Below are positions 31,753 to 40,493 of a DNA stretch of 40,831 nt, piece after piece (within the stretch, counting starts at the first letter, position 1; the number at the start of each line of letters is the position of its first letter). The position numbers were made by a program, and so were the translations under genes. Source of the DNA: Prevotella sp. P2-180 (GTDB lineage: Bacteria > Bacteroidota > Bacteroidia > Bacteroidales > Bacteroidaceae); NCBI RefSeq assembly GCF_002251435.1, contig NZ_NPJI01000092.1:1-40831 (forward strand). The letters are read 5' to 3'. The notes beneath the pieces were generated by a model. The model was not told where the DNA came from, made no database searches, and worked only from the letters and a program-made list of their open reading frames with translations.

Positions 31753-33633
31753 TTATTCTACCGTTACACTCTTAGCCAAGTTCCTTGGCATATCTACATT
31801 CAAACCCTTCTTCACTGCCACATGATATGCCAACATCTGCATTGGTATGACACTTAGCAATGGAACAAGGCAATTCAATGTGTTCGGTACTTCTACCACT
31901 TGCTCTGAGATCTTCTTGACATCCTCATCGCCTTCTGTCACAACTGCGAAAATGCGACCGTTACGACTCTGCACTTCCTGCATGTTGGAGATTATCTTAT
32001 GATACAGCTGGTGATGTGTGGCCAAGAACACTATCGGCATCTCTTCATCCACAAGGGCTATAGGACCATGTTTCATCTCGGCAGCGGGATAACCCTCTGC
32101 ATGGATATAACTAATCTCCTTCAGCTTTAATGCGCCTTCAAGGGCTACTGGATAGTTGTAGCCTCGGCCAAGATAGAGGAAGTTACGGGCATAGGTGAAC
32201 ATCGACGATAGATTTTCTACCGTATCGTTTTGCTCCAACACCTTTTCCATCTTTTGTGGTATCTGAGTCAATTCGTGACATGTGGTTTGGAACTCTTCTT
32301 CCGAAATGGTTCCAATGGCATTTGCCAATGCCAATGAAAGCATGGTCAATACTGTTACCTGACCGGTAAATGCCTTTGTACTGGCTACGCCTATTTCCGG
32401 TCCTACGTGAATATATATTCCCGTATCAGATTCTCGGGCGATACTGCTGCCAACGCCGTTGACTATACCAAATACCAATGCTCCTTGTTGTTTTGCAAGT
32501 TGGATGGCAGCAAGGGTATCTGCCGTTTCTCCGCTTTGGCTAATGGCAATCACCACATCGTCCTTTTCTATCACAGGATTGCGATAGCGGAACTCACTGG
32601 CATATTCCACCTCCACTCTTATTCGGCACATATCCTCGATGAGTTGTTTGCCGATGAGTCCGGCATGCCATGACGTTCCACAGGCAACGATGATGATATG
32701 TCGAGCGCGAAGGAGTTTGGCTTTGAAATTTGTTAGTGCCGAGAGCTTAATCTCGTATAGGCCATCCTCTCTCATGATAATCCTGCCTCGCATAGTATTC
32801 TCAATACAATGCGGCTGCTCGAAAATTTCTTTGAGCATGAAATGGGGATAGCCACCTTTGCTCAGTGCAGATATGTCAAGATCCACGTCCTTGATGGTGA
32901 TGTCGGCTGATGTCTCATCGAGATTGGTTATCTCAATGTCTTTACCAATATAGATGTCAGCTATTTGCTCATCCTCCAAGTATATCACTTTTCGTGTATA
33001 TTCCACCAGTGGCGTGGCATCGCTGCCTACAAAGAACTCCGTGTTGTCATTGCTCAATCCTATTACCAACGGCGAAGCTTTACGTGCAGCTACAAGGTGG
33101 TTGGAGTTTGATTTCTCCATAACCACGATAGCATAAGCACCAATGACCTTATTCAAGGCCTGGTTTACAGCCTTCACCAACTGCTTGCCGTTTCTCTGAT
33201 AATAATAGTCTATCAACTGAACAAGCACCTCGGTGTCTGTATGGCTTTTGAATTCATAGCCATTAGATTCGAGCTGTTCTTTCAACAATTTATAATTCTC
33301 GATGATACCATTATGCACCAAGGCTATATCGCCTGACATTGACACATGGGGATGGGCATTTGTCTCTGATGGTTCGCCATGAGTTGCCCAACGTGTATGT
33401 CCGATGCCGGTAGTCAGGCTTGTCTGCTGTGATTCAGATGACAATGCAGCATCTACCTTTTCTTCAAGGTTTGCCACCTTGCCTTTTGCCTTAAATACTT
33501 TAATCTCGTTGCAGCCTGATCCTAACAGGGCAATACCAGCGCTATCGTATCCACGATACTCGAGCTGATGAAGTCCCTTAATAAGTATAGGGGCTGCTTC
33601 CTTATTTCCTATATATCCTACGATTCCACACAT
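31753..33633 (-). CDS. glmS: Glutamine-fructose-6-phosphate aminotransferase (isomerizing)
   Basis: This 626-residue enzyme makes glucosamine-6-phosphate, the entry to UDP-GlcNAc. The N-terminal glutaminase has Cys2 after Met (MCGIVGYIG), followed by GHTRWATHG and the LVHNGIIENY segment. Two SIS domains follow (VACGTSWHAG, ISQSGETADT, ATSTKAFTGQ-like VASTKAFTGQ), and the C-terminus ends PRNLAKSVTVE. It is a little longer than the E. coli enzyme (609). glmS is normally a housekeeping gene; here it sits in the polysaccharide operon, as seen in several Bacteroidetes capsule loci, and may be a second copy. No glmS ribozyme is visible upstream. Confidence 0.95.
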   Translation of the reverse strand: MCGIVGYIGNKEAAPILIKGLHQLEYRGYDSAGIALLGSGCNEIKVFKAKGKVANLEEKVDAALSSESQQTSLTTGIGHTRWATHGEPSETNAHPHVSMSGDIALVHNGIIENYKLLKEQLESNGYEFKSHTDTEVLVQLIDYYYQRNGKQLVKAVNQALNKVIGAYAIVVMEKSNSNHLVAARKASPLVIGLSNDNTEFFVGSDATPLVEYTRKVIYLEDEQIADIYIGKDIEITNLDETSADITIKDVDLDISALSKGGYPHFMLKEIFEQPHCIENTMRGRIIMREDGLYEIKLSALTNFKAKLLRARHIIIVACGTSWHAGLIGKQLIEDMCRIRVEVEYASEFRYRNPVIEKDDVVIAISQSGETADTLAAIQLAKQQGALVFGIVNGVGSSIARESDTGIYIHVGPEIGVASTKAFTGQVTVLTMLSLALANAIGTISEEEFQTTCHELTQIPQKMEKVLEQNDTVENLSSMFTYARNFLYLGRGYNYPVALEGALKLKEISYIHAEGYPAAEMKHGPIALVDEEMPIVFLATHHQLYHKIISNMQEVQSRNGRIFAVVTEGDEDVKKISEQVVEVPNTLNCLVPLLSVIPMQMLAYHVAVKKGLNVDMPRNLAKSVTVE

Positions 33634-33667
33634 ACGTTATTGATTCGCTTTTTCTCTATAAGTTTTT

Positions 33668-33829
33668 ATCTCCACTATTCAGACTTACCTGAAAAGTTGC
33701 TCATAAAAAACAGGCAGTATCTGAACAGTGAAGATGATTAGTATAACTTGTCGTTTATATTAAAATCAAGCTCTGCATCCTTTAAACTTACATGCTTCAA
33801 GTCTTTCTCACTGAGTATAGCCTTCTCAA
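33668..33829. repeat. Direct repeat unit 1 (rfbA-rfbC junction copy)
   Basis: This 162-bp segment matches 34768-34929 at a constant offset of 1100 bp without gaps. It contains an intergenic part with an imperfect stem-loop (TTCAGA...CCTG and CAGG...TCTGAA, about 33678-33726) and the 3' end of an rfbC-like gene. It separates glmS from rfbA. Confidence 0.9.
33738..33829 (-). pseudogene. rfbC 3'-end remnant
   Basis: An in-frame fragment encodes EKAILSEKDLKHVSLKDA followed by ELDFNINDKLY and a stop. It matches the C-terminus of the intact RfbC with a few substitutions (V, S, E and N differ). No rfbC sequence is found beyond about 33830, where unrelated DNA leads into rfbA. It is a leftover of a second rfbC copy, diverged enough to be an old duplication or an allele from another strain. 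Confidence 0.85.
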
Positions 33830-33848
33830 ATTGATGACTGATTGCTGA

Positions 33849-34751
33849 TTAAAGATTTGCTTGACCTGTCCTTTCCACTTCTTCCACGACCTGAAGCAGA
33901 TATTGTCCATATTGGTTCTTAAGCATAGGCTTTGCAAGCTCACGCATCTTGACGGCAGTAATCCATCCTTTGCGGAATGCGATGCCTTCAAGACATGCCA
34001 CCTTCAAGCCCTGTCGTTTCTCCAATACCTCTATATATGTAGAAGCCTCAGATAGTGAATCATGAGTACCTGTGTCGAGCCATGCAAAGCCACGGCCAAG
34101 TTTCTGCACCTTCAGCTCACCATCTTCAAGGAATCGCTGATTGACAGTCGTTATCTCATATTCTCCACGTGCAGATGGTCTGATGGTCTTTGCTACATCT
34201 ACCACTTTGTTGGGATAGAAATACAATCCGACTACTGCATAATTGCTCTTTGGATGCTCTGGCTTTTCCTCAATGCTCAGGCAATTGCCGTCTGCATCAA
34301 ATTCAGCTACGCCATATCTCTCAGGGTCTGATACCCAATATCCAAAGACTGTAGCCTTCTTGTCTTCCTCGGCTGTGCGTACTGCCTCTATAAGCATATT
34401 TGTTAAACCAGCACCTTGGAAGATATTATCTCCAAGTACTAGACATGCTGCATCATCACCAATAAAGTCTGCACCTATAGTGAATGCCTGTGCGAGTCCA
34501 TCGGGTGATGGCTGCTCTGCATACTCGAACTTCACCCCGAAGTCACTGCCATCGCCAAGCAGTCGCTTAAAGCCTGGCAAGTCGAATGGAGTACTGATTA
34601 TCAATATCTCACGGATGCCGGCAAGCATCAACACAGAGATAGGATAATAAATCATTGGTTTGTCGAAAATGGGAATCAGCTGCTTGCTGATACCCTTGGT
34701 GATGGGGTACAACCTAGTACCCGAGCCACCGGCTAATACTATACCTTTCAT
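33849..34751 (-). CDS. rfbA: Glucose-1-phosphate thymidylyltransferase
   Basis: This 300-residue enzyme makes dTDP-glucose from dTTP and glucose-1-phosphate, the first step to dTDP-rhamnose and other dTDP-6-deoxyhexoses. The signature is [18 protein letters not shown], then [21 protein letters not shown]. Further marks are VLGDNIF and [13 protein letters not shown]. Length fits RmlA (about 290). It is flanked on both sides by copies of an rfbC 3' end (intact on the upstream side, remnant on the downstream side). Confidence 0.95.
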   Translation of the reverse strand: MKGIVLAGGSGTRLYPITKGISKQLIPIFDKPMIYYPISVLMLAGIREILIISTPFDLPGFKRLLGDGSDFGVKFEYAEQPSPDGLAQAFTIGADFIGDDAACLVLGDNIFQGAGLTNMLIEAVRTAEEDKKATVFGYWVSDPERYGVAEFDADGNCLSIEEKPEHPKSNYAVVGLYFYPNKVVDVAKTIRPSARGEYEITTVNQRFLEDGELKVQKLGRGFAWLDTGTHDSLSEASTYIEVLEKRQGLKVACLEGIAFRKGWITAVKMRELAKPMLKNQYGQYLLQVVEEVERTGQANL

Positions 34752-34767
34752 ATATTTATCTTAATGT

Positions 34768-34929
34768 ATCTCCACCATTCAGACTTACCTGAAAAGTTGC
34801 TCATTAAAAACAGGCAGTATCTGAACATGGAAGATGATTAGTATAACTTGTCGTTTATATCAAAATCTAGCACTGCATCCTTTAGGCATGCGTGCTTCAA
34901 GTCTTTCTCACTGAGTATCGCTTTTTCAA
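34768..34929. repeat. Direct repeat unit 2 (rfbA-rfbC junction)
   Basis: Partner of 33668-33829. It comprises the 86-bp gap between rfbC and rfbA (without its last bases) and the last about 31 codons of the intact rfbC, including the same stem-loop at about 34778-34826. Confidence 0.9.
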
Positions 34930-35422
34930 CAGGTATGCGCCAGTCAATGCCAAGGGATTCATCCTTGATATTGATTCCGCCATCAGCCTCAGGATGATAG
35001 AACTCATCGCACTTGTATTGGAATACAGCGGTCTCGGAGAGAACGGCGAAGCCATGAGCGAAGCCACGAGGGATGAAGAACTGACGATGATTGTCTTCTG
35101 TCAATTCTACTGCTACATGTTGACCGAATGTCGGGGAGCCTTTACGGATGTCAACGGCTACGTCGAGTACTGCGCCCTTTACGCAGCGCACTAGCTTGCT
35201 CTGTGTATATGGCATGCGCTGATAGTGAAGACCACGCATCACGCCGTATGATGACATCGATTCGTTGTCCTGCACGAAGTTGATACTATGCCCAAGGATG
35301 GGCGTTATTTTCTCATCAAACTCTCTCTGAGAGAAGCTCTCGAAGAAATAGCCACGGGAGTCTTTGAATATGCGGGGCTCAATGATGAGCACGCCAGGGA
35401 TATTTGTTTTTATTATTTCCAT
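34838..35422 (-). CDS. rfbC: dTDP-4-dehydrorhamnose 3,5-epimerase
   Basis: The start is the ATG at 35422 (MEIIKTNIPGVLIIEPRIF), giving 194 residues, the usual RmlC length; an upstream in-frame extension to 35551 has no similarity to the family. It epimerises C3 and C5 of dTDP-4-keto-6-deoxyglucose. FFESFSQREF and GLHYQ (catalytic His) are followed by FFIPRGFAHGFAVL and FQYKCDEFYHPEADGGI with the conserved Tyr. rfbB and rfbD are not in the window. It is the first gene of the polysaccharide operon as far as seen here. Confidence 0.95.
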   Translation of the reverse strand: MEIIKTNIPGVLIIEPRIFKDSRGYFFESFSQREFDEKITPILGHSINFVQDNESMSSYGVMRGLHYQRMPYTQSKLVRCVKGAVLDVAVDIRKGSPTFGQHVAVELTEDNHRQFFIPRGFAHGFAVLSETAVFQYKCDEFYHPEADGGINIKDESLGIDWRIPVEKAILSEKDLKHACLKDAVLDFDINDKLY

Positions 35423-35602
35423 AAAAGTATGTTTAAACTTTATATTGAGTGTCCGCAAGCGGACTGTTTGGGGTAAACAGCAATTATTCACACATTGTAA
35501 ATTTAAAGAGGAGTTCATCAAGCTAAAGCAAGTGCCATAAATGAACAGCAATTAACAAAAATATTAATCTTCTTCGTAATCGTCTATATCAAAAAGCCGA
35601 TT
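35423..35602 (-). promoter_or_regulatory. Upstream region of rfbC with hairpin and repeat
   Basis: A perfect hairpin (GTCCGC-AA-GCGGAC, 35451-35464) lies 29 bp before the rfbC ATG, in what would be the mRNA leader. A 56-bp sequence at 35498-35553 is repeated at 40438-40493. On the minus strand TATTTTTG (35563-35556) matches the -7 box TAnnTTTG, but the nearest TTTG upstream is 26 bp away rather than about 20. The operon promoter may lie here or further right. Confidence 0.35.
35498..35553. repeat. 56-bp repeat, left copy
   Basis: Identical to 40438-40493 except for one base. It begins TAAATTTAAAGAGGAG and ends GCAATT. The right copy starts exactly at the IS66 border. Confidence 0.9.
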
Positions 35603-37378
35603 CTATTGGTAAACTCCAATTTTCACTTTGTCCATAAATTCACTATTTATCAAGTTTTGATATTGATCTATCAACCTTACGTGTGAATATGATGTGTTAT
35701 TTAGTTTTGGAATTAAGAACTTGTCTGCTTCCAACAAAGTCTTTTCCAAAACTAGTTTAACAAGATCTCCACTTATCTGTTTCTTATCATAACTGATATA
35801 ATTTTGAAGATTGTTTACCACAAATCTTATTGTAATATATATGCCGAACAGCTGGATTTGGTCGGTATGATCATATTGCATGTCTTGAAATTCAACAATT
35901 AATGTATTTTGTTCTTTTCTAATCGCAATTTTCATATAAAGACGCATAGTATAGTTATAAGGTAATTTTATCGATATCTGACGAAAAACCCTGAAATTGT
36001 TCAAAGTGACTTTTACTACGTTTATATCATTGCTGCCAATAGAAGGAAAGTCAACTTCATTCATTTCCATCTTTTCTATTTTATATGTACTGGTAGGATA
36101 GTTGAAAACCATATTAGATGATGGACGAACCTCAAAGAAGTCATTTTGCAAATCTACTGTTACATCTATGAAAGGTGAGCTATAATTAATACATGATGTG
36201 TCTTGTTTTATCCATTCATCACCATAAACTTTATAGAAATCCAACCAGTGGTTTATCAAGGTCTCGTCAGACACGAATAGCCCTTTGTCAAAGTCAACCT
36301 CTGGTATGATATACATATAAGCAATATCAAGAATTCTGAGAATAACAGTTATGAATGGATGACCATTTCCGGGTTTTTTATTTACATATATATCGACATA
36401 CGGGTGAGGCGCGACATAAGGAAATACCATAAACAGACATGAAGGTGTTTTTGGCAGTCCTAGTTTGCCGTTTATCCATGCAATTGTATTCCGTAAATGA
36501 GGAAGGTATTCAGATGGGATTAAATCAATTGTAATCTTGACTAATGCCTTATAGAAATTGTGATTTGTCATCAGTTTGCTTGTCTCAAGTCTGAGATCAA
36601 ACACAGGATTAGTCTTGTATGTTGAAGGAAGCATCTCTTCTTTTAGATACATTTTAATATCGTCCTTGCCTTTTCTTCTTATACAGAAATTGTCGCCTTC
36701 TACTTCAGGAATGTCCTTTTTCTTATTCTTAACGCCAAAAGTGGCTCTTCTAACATCCATCATGGCGGTAAGGTCTTGCTCGATTTGACTCAATCTTCCG
36801 TTGCAAATATCACATTCTTCATAGCAAAACAACCTATGATTACCTAACGATTCACCTACAGCATGGGCAATATGGTTGAAGCTAACATCTGGCATTGATT
36901 TGCCGCAGAAACGGCATACCCTTTTCGACTTTTGCTTTTCTCCAACAAACTCTTTTACTGTTTTTTTTCCATAACTGTAGATTTTGTATTTCTCCGACAA
37001 CGTAGCGAATAACGTCTTGTATTTCTTTATGGATTCCTCGATGGAGATATTTTTTTTATTGTATTCATTCAATGCATAAAGAGCGGCATCATGATCAATA
37101 TCCGGGTTTTTGTCGGTAAGTATAAAGAATACGTCACCATTTTGTAATTTATGAAACCAACGAGTAAATTTCAATATCGATGCATTGACTGATTTCCATT
37201 TCATTTCAAGAGAATCCAATAACAACTTGGTTTTATCGTTATAAACATATCCCCCATAATGTTCACTCCCTATACATAGCGGAGTGAAACGATTGGATAA
37301 GCTGAGAATGTCTTGTTGTATCTCAGGTAGATAGTTATCCAAATTGATTATAGATTTTAATGAATATAGATAAATCAT
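35603..37378 (-). CDS. HNH-type protein, unknown role
   Basis: Using the ATG at 37378 (591 residues) rather than a TTG at 37408. Residues 155-193 form an HNH/treble-clef unit: C155-x2-C158 (CRFCGK), H169 and H172 in FNHIAHAVGESLGN, N180, then C189-x2-C192-N193 (ECDICNGR). This is the arrangement of HNH endonucleases that keep the AH...LGN...EC..CN pattern. The remaining 400 residues show no motif I know. It is flanked by the polysaccharide operon and IS66 and is transcribed alone on the minus strand. A nuclease in phage defence or a mobile-element gene is plausible. Confidence 0.65.
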   Translation of the reverse strand: MIYLYSLKSIINLDNYLPEIQQDILSLSNRFTPLCIGSEHYGGYVYNDKTKLLLDSLEMKWKSVNASILKFTRWFHKLQNGDVFFILTDKNPDIDHDAALYALNEYNKKNISIEESIKKYKTLFATLSEKYKIYSYGKKTVKEFVGEKQKSKRVCRFCGKSMPDVSFNHIAHAVGESLGNHRLFCYEECDICNGRLSQIEQDLTAMMDVRRATFGVKNKKKDIPEVEGDNFCIRRKGKDDIKMYLKEEMLPSTYKTNPVFDLRLETSKLMTNHNFYKALVKITIDLIPSEYLPHLRNTIAWINGKLGLPKTPSCLFMVFPYVAPHPYVDIYVNKKPGNGHPFITVILRILDIAYMYIIPEVDFDKGLFVSDETLINHWLDFYKVYGDEWIKQDTSCINYSSPFIDVTVDLQNDFFEVRPSSNMVFNYPTSTYKIEKMEMNEVDFPSIGSNDINVVKVTLNNFRVFRQISIKLPYNYTMRLYMKIAIRKEQNTLIVEFQDMQYDHTDQIQLFGIYITIRFVVNNLQNYISYDKKQISGDLVKLVLEKTLLEADKFLIPKLNNTSYSHVRLIDQYQNLINSEFMDKVKIGVYQ

Positions 37379-37408
37379 ATGTAAATACGCAAGTTTGTAA
37401 GTATTCAA

Positions 37409-37453
37409 TTTGGGTCACAGGGATATTGGGTCAAAGGGTGAAGTGAACCCAAA
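37409..37453. promoter_or_regulatory. Inverted and direct repeats upstream of HNH gene
   Basis: TTTGGGTCAC (37409-37418) is repeated inverted as GTGAACCCAAA (37443-37453) with one extra base. GGTCACAGGGAT and GGTTCACAGGGAC (about 37413 and 37472) repeat directly. These sit 30-110 bp before the HNH gene start and could be operator sites. No clear promoter boxes were found. Confidence 0.35.
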
Positions 37454-37564
37454 TAGTTGGAGGTTCACAGGGACATGTACATCAGAACCGTAACTAATGT
37501 TAATATGCAGGATATATCTCATATTCTGTACTGTGTATATTGGTTTCAAAGTCAAACACCTACC

Positions 37565-37581
37565 GTAAGCGTCCAAAAGTG
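37565..37581. repeat. IS66 terminal inverted repeat, left
   Basis: GTAAGCGTCCAAAAGTG, beginning with the GTAA expected at IS66 ends. It pairs with 40421-40437. Confidence 0.9.
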
Positions 37582-37652
37582 ATTAAAACCCTTATAGGAC
37601 GGGCATTCCGAGAAGCCCGCCTATTTGTGATTTAATTGAAATTTAACTTATT

Positions 37653-39569
37653 TTAATTGGTTGCCGGGGAGAAAGCAAGCCTGACAAGATTGTCATAGTC
37701 CCTTCGTCCCTTGTTCCACTCCCGAACAAAATCCACGAAGAAGTCGCGGAAGTTGCGACACTTCTGCTGACAGGTCGAGATGAAAGTATTGAATATGCCG
37801 GAGTTCTTGGCTCCCTTGGGACTGCAGAAGAACAGACTGTTTTTCCTTTGAACTGTCAAAGGCCTTATGGCCCGCTCTACCGCCATGTTATCAATGCTGT
37901 ATTCACCGTCATTCCGATAGGCGAATATCCTGTCCCAGAAATTGTAGAAGTAGTTCAAGGCCCTCCACACCTTGTCGGGGAACTCTTCTTCGCCCTTGGC
38001 TATCAAGTCAAGCAGCTTAACATGCATGGAGTTTATGATTCCATCTGTATATTCGTCATTGCGAGCCTTCTTTATGCGCTCAGGGGTGTAGTATTTTGGA
38101 TCGCTTGCGTACATCCTCTCACGCTTATACAGTTTCTTGATTCCCGAAAGGAAGAAATCGACAATCTTATAGCCGAGCCTCTTTGCTTCCTGAAGCTTGT
38201 TGTGAACGTGGGCAAGGCAGCAGATGTGCTCGACATCCACCATCTCGTCATCAAGATACATATATACATTGTAGCCATCGCTCTGAAGGGACTTTATCTT
38301 GGCGTCGCCAAGGAACTCCTTAAGCACTGCTCGTCTGCGCCCACCCGTATGAACTTTGCCGTTCTTGTCAACCGTATCTTCATAGAAAAATATGACTATG
38401 CCCGCCTTGCGGTTTACAAGACACCACATGTAAGTCTTATTGTGGCCGAAGTGGGTCTGGTAGCGGTACCATGTCTCGTCAACATTGACGTTTGCGCCAT
38501 CCTCCAAGGCCATATCCTTCAATGCTGGCAGGAGCATGTTGAGCATGATTGCGCCCTTGTCCTCCCAGTTGAGCAGGTTTTGCCTGCAGGTGTGCCAGTC
38601 CATATCTGGATACCTGTTCTTGGCCTCACGGTAAGCGGGGGAAGCCATGATGTAACGGTTGAATATCATGAACGACAACAATGTGGCTGTTATGCCTGTG
38701 CCGGGGACCAGCTCCTCAAGTATCTCCTTGCCGTCCTCGTCAACAGGGGCGGTGATAACCCTTCTGGAACCGTCAGGATACTCAACCAATAGCCTCTGGA
38801 AATGATGTTCCTCCAACCGCTGGACTAACGTCTTTATTTTACGGGGCTTCTTGACCTTTATCACCTTGCAACCCTCAGGCACGACGCATTCATGAAATAT
38901 CGGATTGCCTATCACCTCCTTTATGTAAGAACAACCCTTGCGGCTCGCACCATGGTAACAGGTTTGGCCTGTGCCATTGTCTTGAACCGTGTCTTGAGCA
39001 TCCGCCTCTCCACCTTCAGCCTTCTCTGACTTTGAAGTGTCTTCTTCAGAAGTATGCGACTTGCCAACCGGGCCGGGAGTACCTTCGGGAAGCGACTTCT
39101 CCGTTCCGTCAAAATCGTCACGGCCGTCATTGATGCCCTCGCTCTTCTTGCCTGAATACTTCTCGCTGCAGGTCTTCCCTCCACCATAGAGTGCTTGGTT
39201 AGCCAATGCCAGGCGGTTCTCAAGAGTCTCAATCCTACGAAGGAGCTTTTTCTTCTCGTTGTCAGCCTCCTTCTGGCTGTCCATGAAACGCTCAAGCTTG
39301 TCAAACAGGCGCTGGCGACTTTCCGCCTCAGAGTCGGCACGGCGGTTGGCGGCCTTTAGCTCGGCCTTTATCTCCGCCATCTCATCCCTGACCTGTCTGT
39401 TCTCCCTATCCTTCTCCTGAAGGGAGGAATACAGGAATCTCACGTATCTTTTCAGTTCTTCTACCGTTTCCATACCATCGGACGGGTCATACTCCGGAAC
39501 TGGACTTCCGTCCAGCTCCGAAAGCTGCCGTTTCAGCTGTATTTCTCTGATTAACTCGTCCTTTGCCAT
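37653..39569 (-). CDS. tnpC: IS66 transposase TnpC
   Basis: This 638-residue DDE transposase starts at the ATG at 39569 (MAKDELIREIQLKRQLSELD); an in-frame TTG seven codons upstream is less likely. The N-terminal about 130 residues form a coiled coil rich in Lys/Glu, followed by a low-complexity linker and a Cys-bearing segment. The catalytic residues are visible as NVDETWYR, LQSDGYNVY and the Glu of NMAVERAIRPLTVQRKNSLF, the standard IS66 signature. It is longer than most IS66 TnpC proteins (about 520), mainly because of the linker. Confidence 0.95.
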   Translation of the reverse strand: MAKDELIREIQLKRQLSELDGSPVPEYDPSDGMETVEELKRYVRFLYSSLQEKDRENRQVRDEMAEIKAELKAANRRADSEAESRQRLFDKLERFMDSQKEADNEKKKLLRRIETLENRLALANQALYGGGKTCSEKYSGKKSEGINDGRDDFDGTEKSLPEGTPGPVGKSHTSEEDTSKSEKAEGGEADAQDTVQDNGTGQTCYHGASRKGCSYIKEVIGNPIFHECVVPEGCKVIKVKKPRKIKTLVQRLEEHHFQRLLVEYPDGSRRVITAPVDEDGKEILEELVPGTGITATLLSFMIFNRYIMASPAYREAKNRYPDMDWHTCRQNLLNWEDKGAIMLNMLLPALKDMALEDGANVNVDETWYRYQTHFGHNKTYMWCLVNRKAGIVIFFYEDTVDKNGKVHTGGRRRAVLKEFLGDAKIKSLQSDGYNVYMYLDDEMVDVEHICCLAHVHNKLQEAKRLGYKIVDFFLSGIKKLYKRERMYASDPKYYTPERIKKARNDEYTDGIINSMHVKLLDLIAKGEEEFPDKVWRALNYFYNFWDRIFAYRNDGEYSIDNMAVERAIRPLTVQRKNSLFFCSPKGAKNSGIFNTFISTCQQKCRNFRDFFVDFVREWNKGRRDYDNLVRLAFSPATN

Positions 39570-39669
39570 ATGCTTTATTATATGGTACAAAGATACTAAA
39601 AATATTTGATATATGCAATTTTTTAATCATATTATTCTGTTGTTAATCAGCGATTTAACACTATTTATA

Positions 39670-40005
39670 TTATTGTAAATTTATTGACTTAATTACAGGA
39701 CTTTCAAGCACTGAAACCAAGCTTTTCCACTCGATTTTATATACAGGAACATCATCCCGTAGCACTATCTTTACAAACTTGTATCCCTTTGAGAAGCACT
39801 TCTCGTGAACATAATAGGCATGGTTCTCATAATGGATCATCTTGACCTTCGTCTGGTCCTTGGACATGAACATATAGACATCTCCGTTCAACGGGTCGCG
39901 GTGGTACTTGGCGCGTATTATCTCAAATATACGAGGAGCCTTGCAGCGCATGTCATGCAGACCGGGAAGAAAATAGAAATTATGAAGTCCCGTTATACTC
40001 AACAT
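39670..40005 (-). CDS. tnpB: IS66 accessory protein TnpB
   Basis: This 111-residue IS66 Orf2 protein has the family outline: YFLPGLHDMRCKAPRIFEII near the start (usually Y-x-xDMRKG) and DVYMFMSKDQTKVKMIHYENHAYYV in the middle. It is needed for transposition along with TnpC; its biochemistry is not settled. Its start overlaps the TnpA-like gene end by 7 bp, so the two are coupled. Confidence 0.9.
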   Translation of the reverse strand: MLSITGLHNFYFLPGLHDMRCKAPRIFEIIRAKYHRDPLNGDVYMFMSKDQTKVKMIHYENHAYYVHEKCFSKGYKFVKIVLRDDVPVYKIEWKSLVSVLESPVIKSINLQ

Positions 40006-40355
40006 AGACCCTCCAGTTTCTCCACCAGGCTCAGCAGCCCCTGGTAGGTCAGGCCTTTCTTCTGTATCTGAAGACCGTCGCTCGTGTGGATGAACACATG
40101 GATGCCGGACTTCCTTGGACTCATTATATTAGAAACTTTAGCTGAATCTGATTGAGAAGGGGCTGGCCCCGAGTTGTCCGGGACTCCTTCAATCTCCACA
40201 GGGACAACTTGCTTGTGTGTATTACGAAACCATTTGTTGAACTCACGATGGGGGATACCCTTTCTCATACAGAAATCATTGATTGAAATGTTCTGCGGCT
40301 CATACTCTGTCTTATACAGAAACCAAGCCTTCTCTAAATCACTGTTACTTATCAT
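39999..40355 (-). CDS. tnpA: IS66 accessory protein TnpA-like
   Basis: A 118-residue protein in the position of IS66 Orf1. The N-terminal helix-turn-helix-like region (DFCMRKGIPHREFNKWFRN) is consistent with DNA binding. The C-terminal GIHVFIHTSDGLQIQKKGLTYQGLLSLVEKLEGL resembles the end of IS66 Orf1 proteins (V-x-I-x-x-G-x-x-I-x-x...LLxLIxxLE). It starts at the ATG at 40355, 66 bp inside the right terminal repeat. Confidence 0.85.
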   Translation of the reverse strand: MISNSDLEKAWFLYKTEYEPQNISINDFCMRKGIPHREFNKWFRNTHKQVVPVEIEGVPDNSGPAPSQSDSAKVSNIMSPRKSGIHVFIHTSDGLQIQKKGLTYQGLLSLVEKLEGLC

Positions 40356-40420
40356 ACCTTTTACTGTTTATTGAATTTGACAGCGCAAAGGTACAAACTT
40401 TCTCAGGGATTACCTAAAAC

Positions 40421-40437
40421 CACTTTTGGACGCTTAC
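40421..40437. repeat. IS66 terminal inverted repeat, right
   Basis: Complement of the left terminal repeat over 17 bp. Position 40437 is the last base of the element. Confidence 0.9.
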
Positions 40438-40493
40438 TAAATTTAAAGAGGAGTTCATCAAGCTAAAGCAAGTGCCATAAATGACCAGCAATT
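40438..40493. repeat. 56-bp repeat, right copy
   Basis: Second copy of 35498-35553 (one mismatch). It starts at the first base outside IS66. Confidence 0.9.

Larger units (their letters stand above)
37565..40437 (-). mobile_element. IS66-family insertion sequence, complete
   Basis: 2873 bp between terminal inverted repeats: GTAAGCGTCCAAAAGTG at 37565-37581 and its complement at 40421-40437, identical over 17 bp with weaker similarity beyond. It carries the three typical genes in the minus direction (tnpA-like, tnpB, tnpC). The 8-bp flanks differ (CACCTACC on the left, TAAATTTA on the right), so the target duplication expected for IS66 is absent. This suggests rearrangement after insertion. 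Confidence 0.95.

Noticed and set aside
33634..33848. glmS ribozyme or riboswitch
   Set aside because: The 215 bp downstream of glmS is the rfbC-tail repeat, and nothing like the ribozyme core is visible upstream of glmS; the ribozyme is a Gram-positive feature.
34838..35422. Complete dTDP-rhamnose pathway
   Set aside because: Only rfbA and rfbC are present; rfbB and rfbD are not in the window, so the final dTDP sugar cannot be named.
35423..35551. N-terminal extension of RfbC
   Set aside because: The extra 43 residues are Cys/Leu-rich, not seen in the family, and overlap the hairpin and repeat; the ATG at 35422 gives the normal length.
12763..35602. Invertible capsule promoter as in Bacteroides
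   Set aside because: No pair of inverted repeats of about 15-25 bp around a promoter-like segment was seen upstream of the operon, and no invertase gene is present in the window.
37848..38792. 314-residue plus-strand frame opposite TnpC
   Set aside because: It lies wholly antisense to the IS66 transposase, whose catalytic motifs are intact; the translation looks random.
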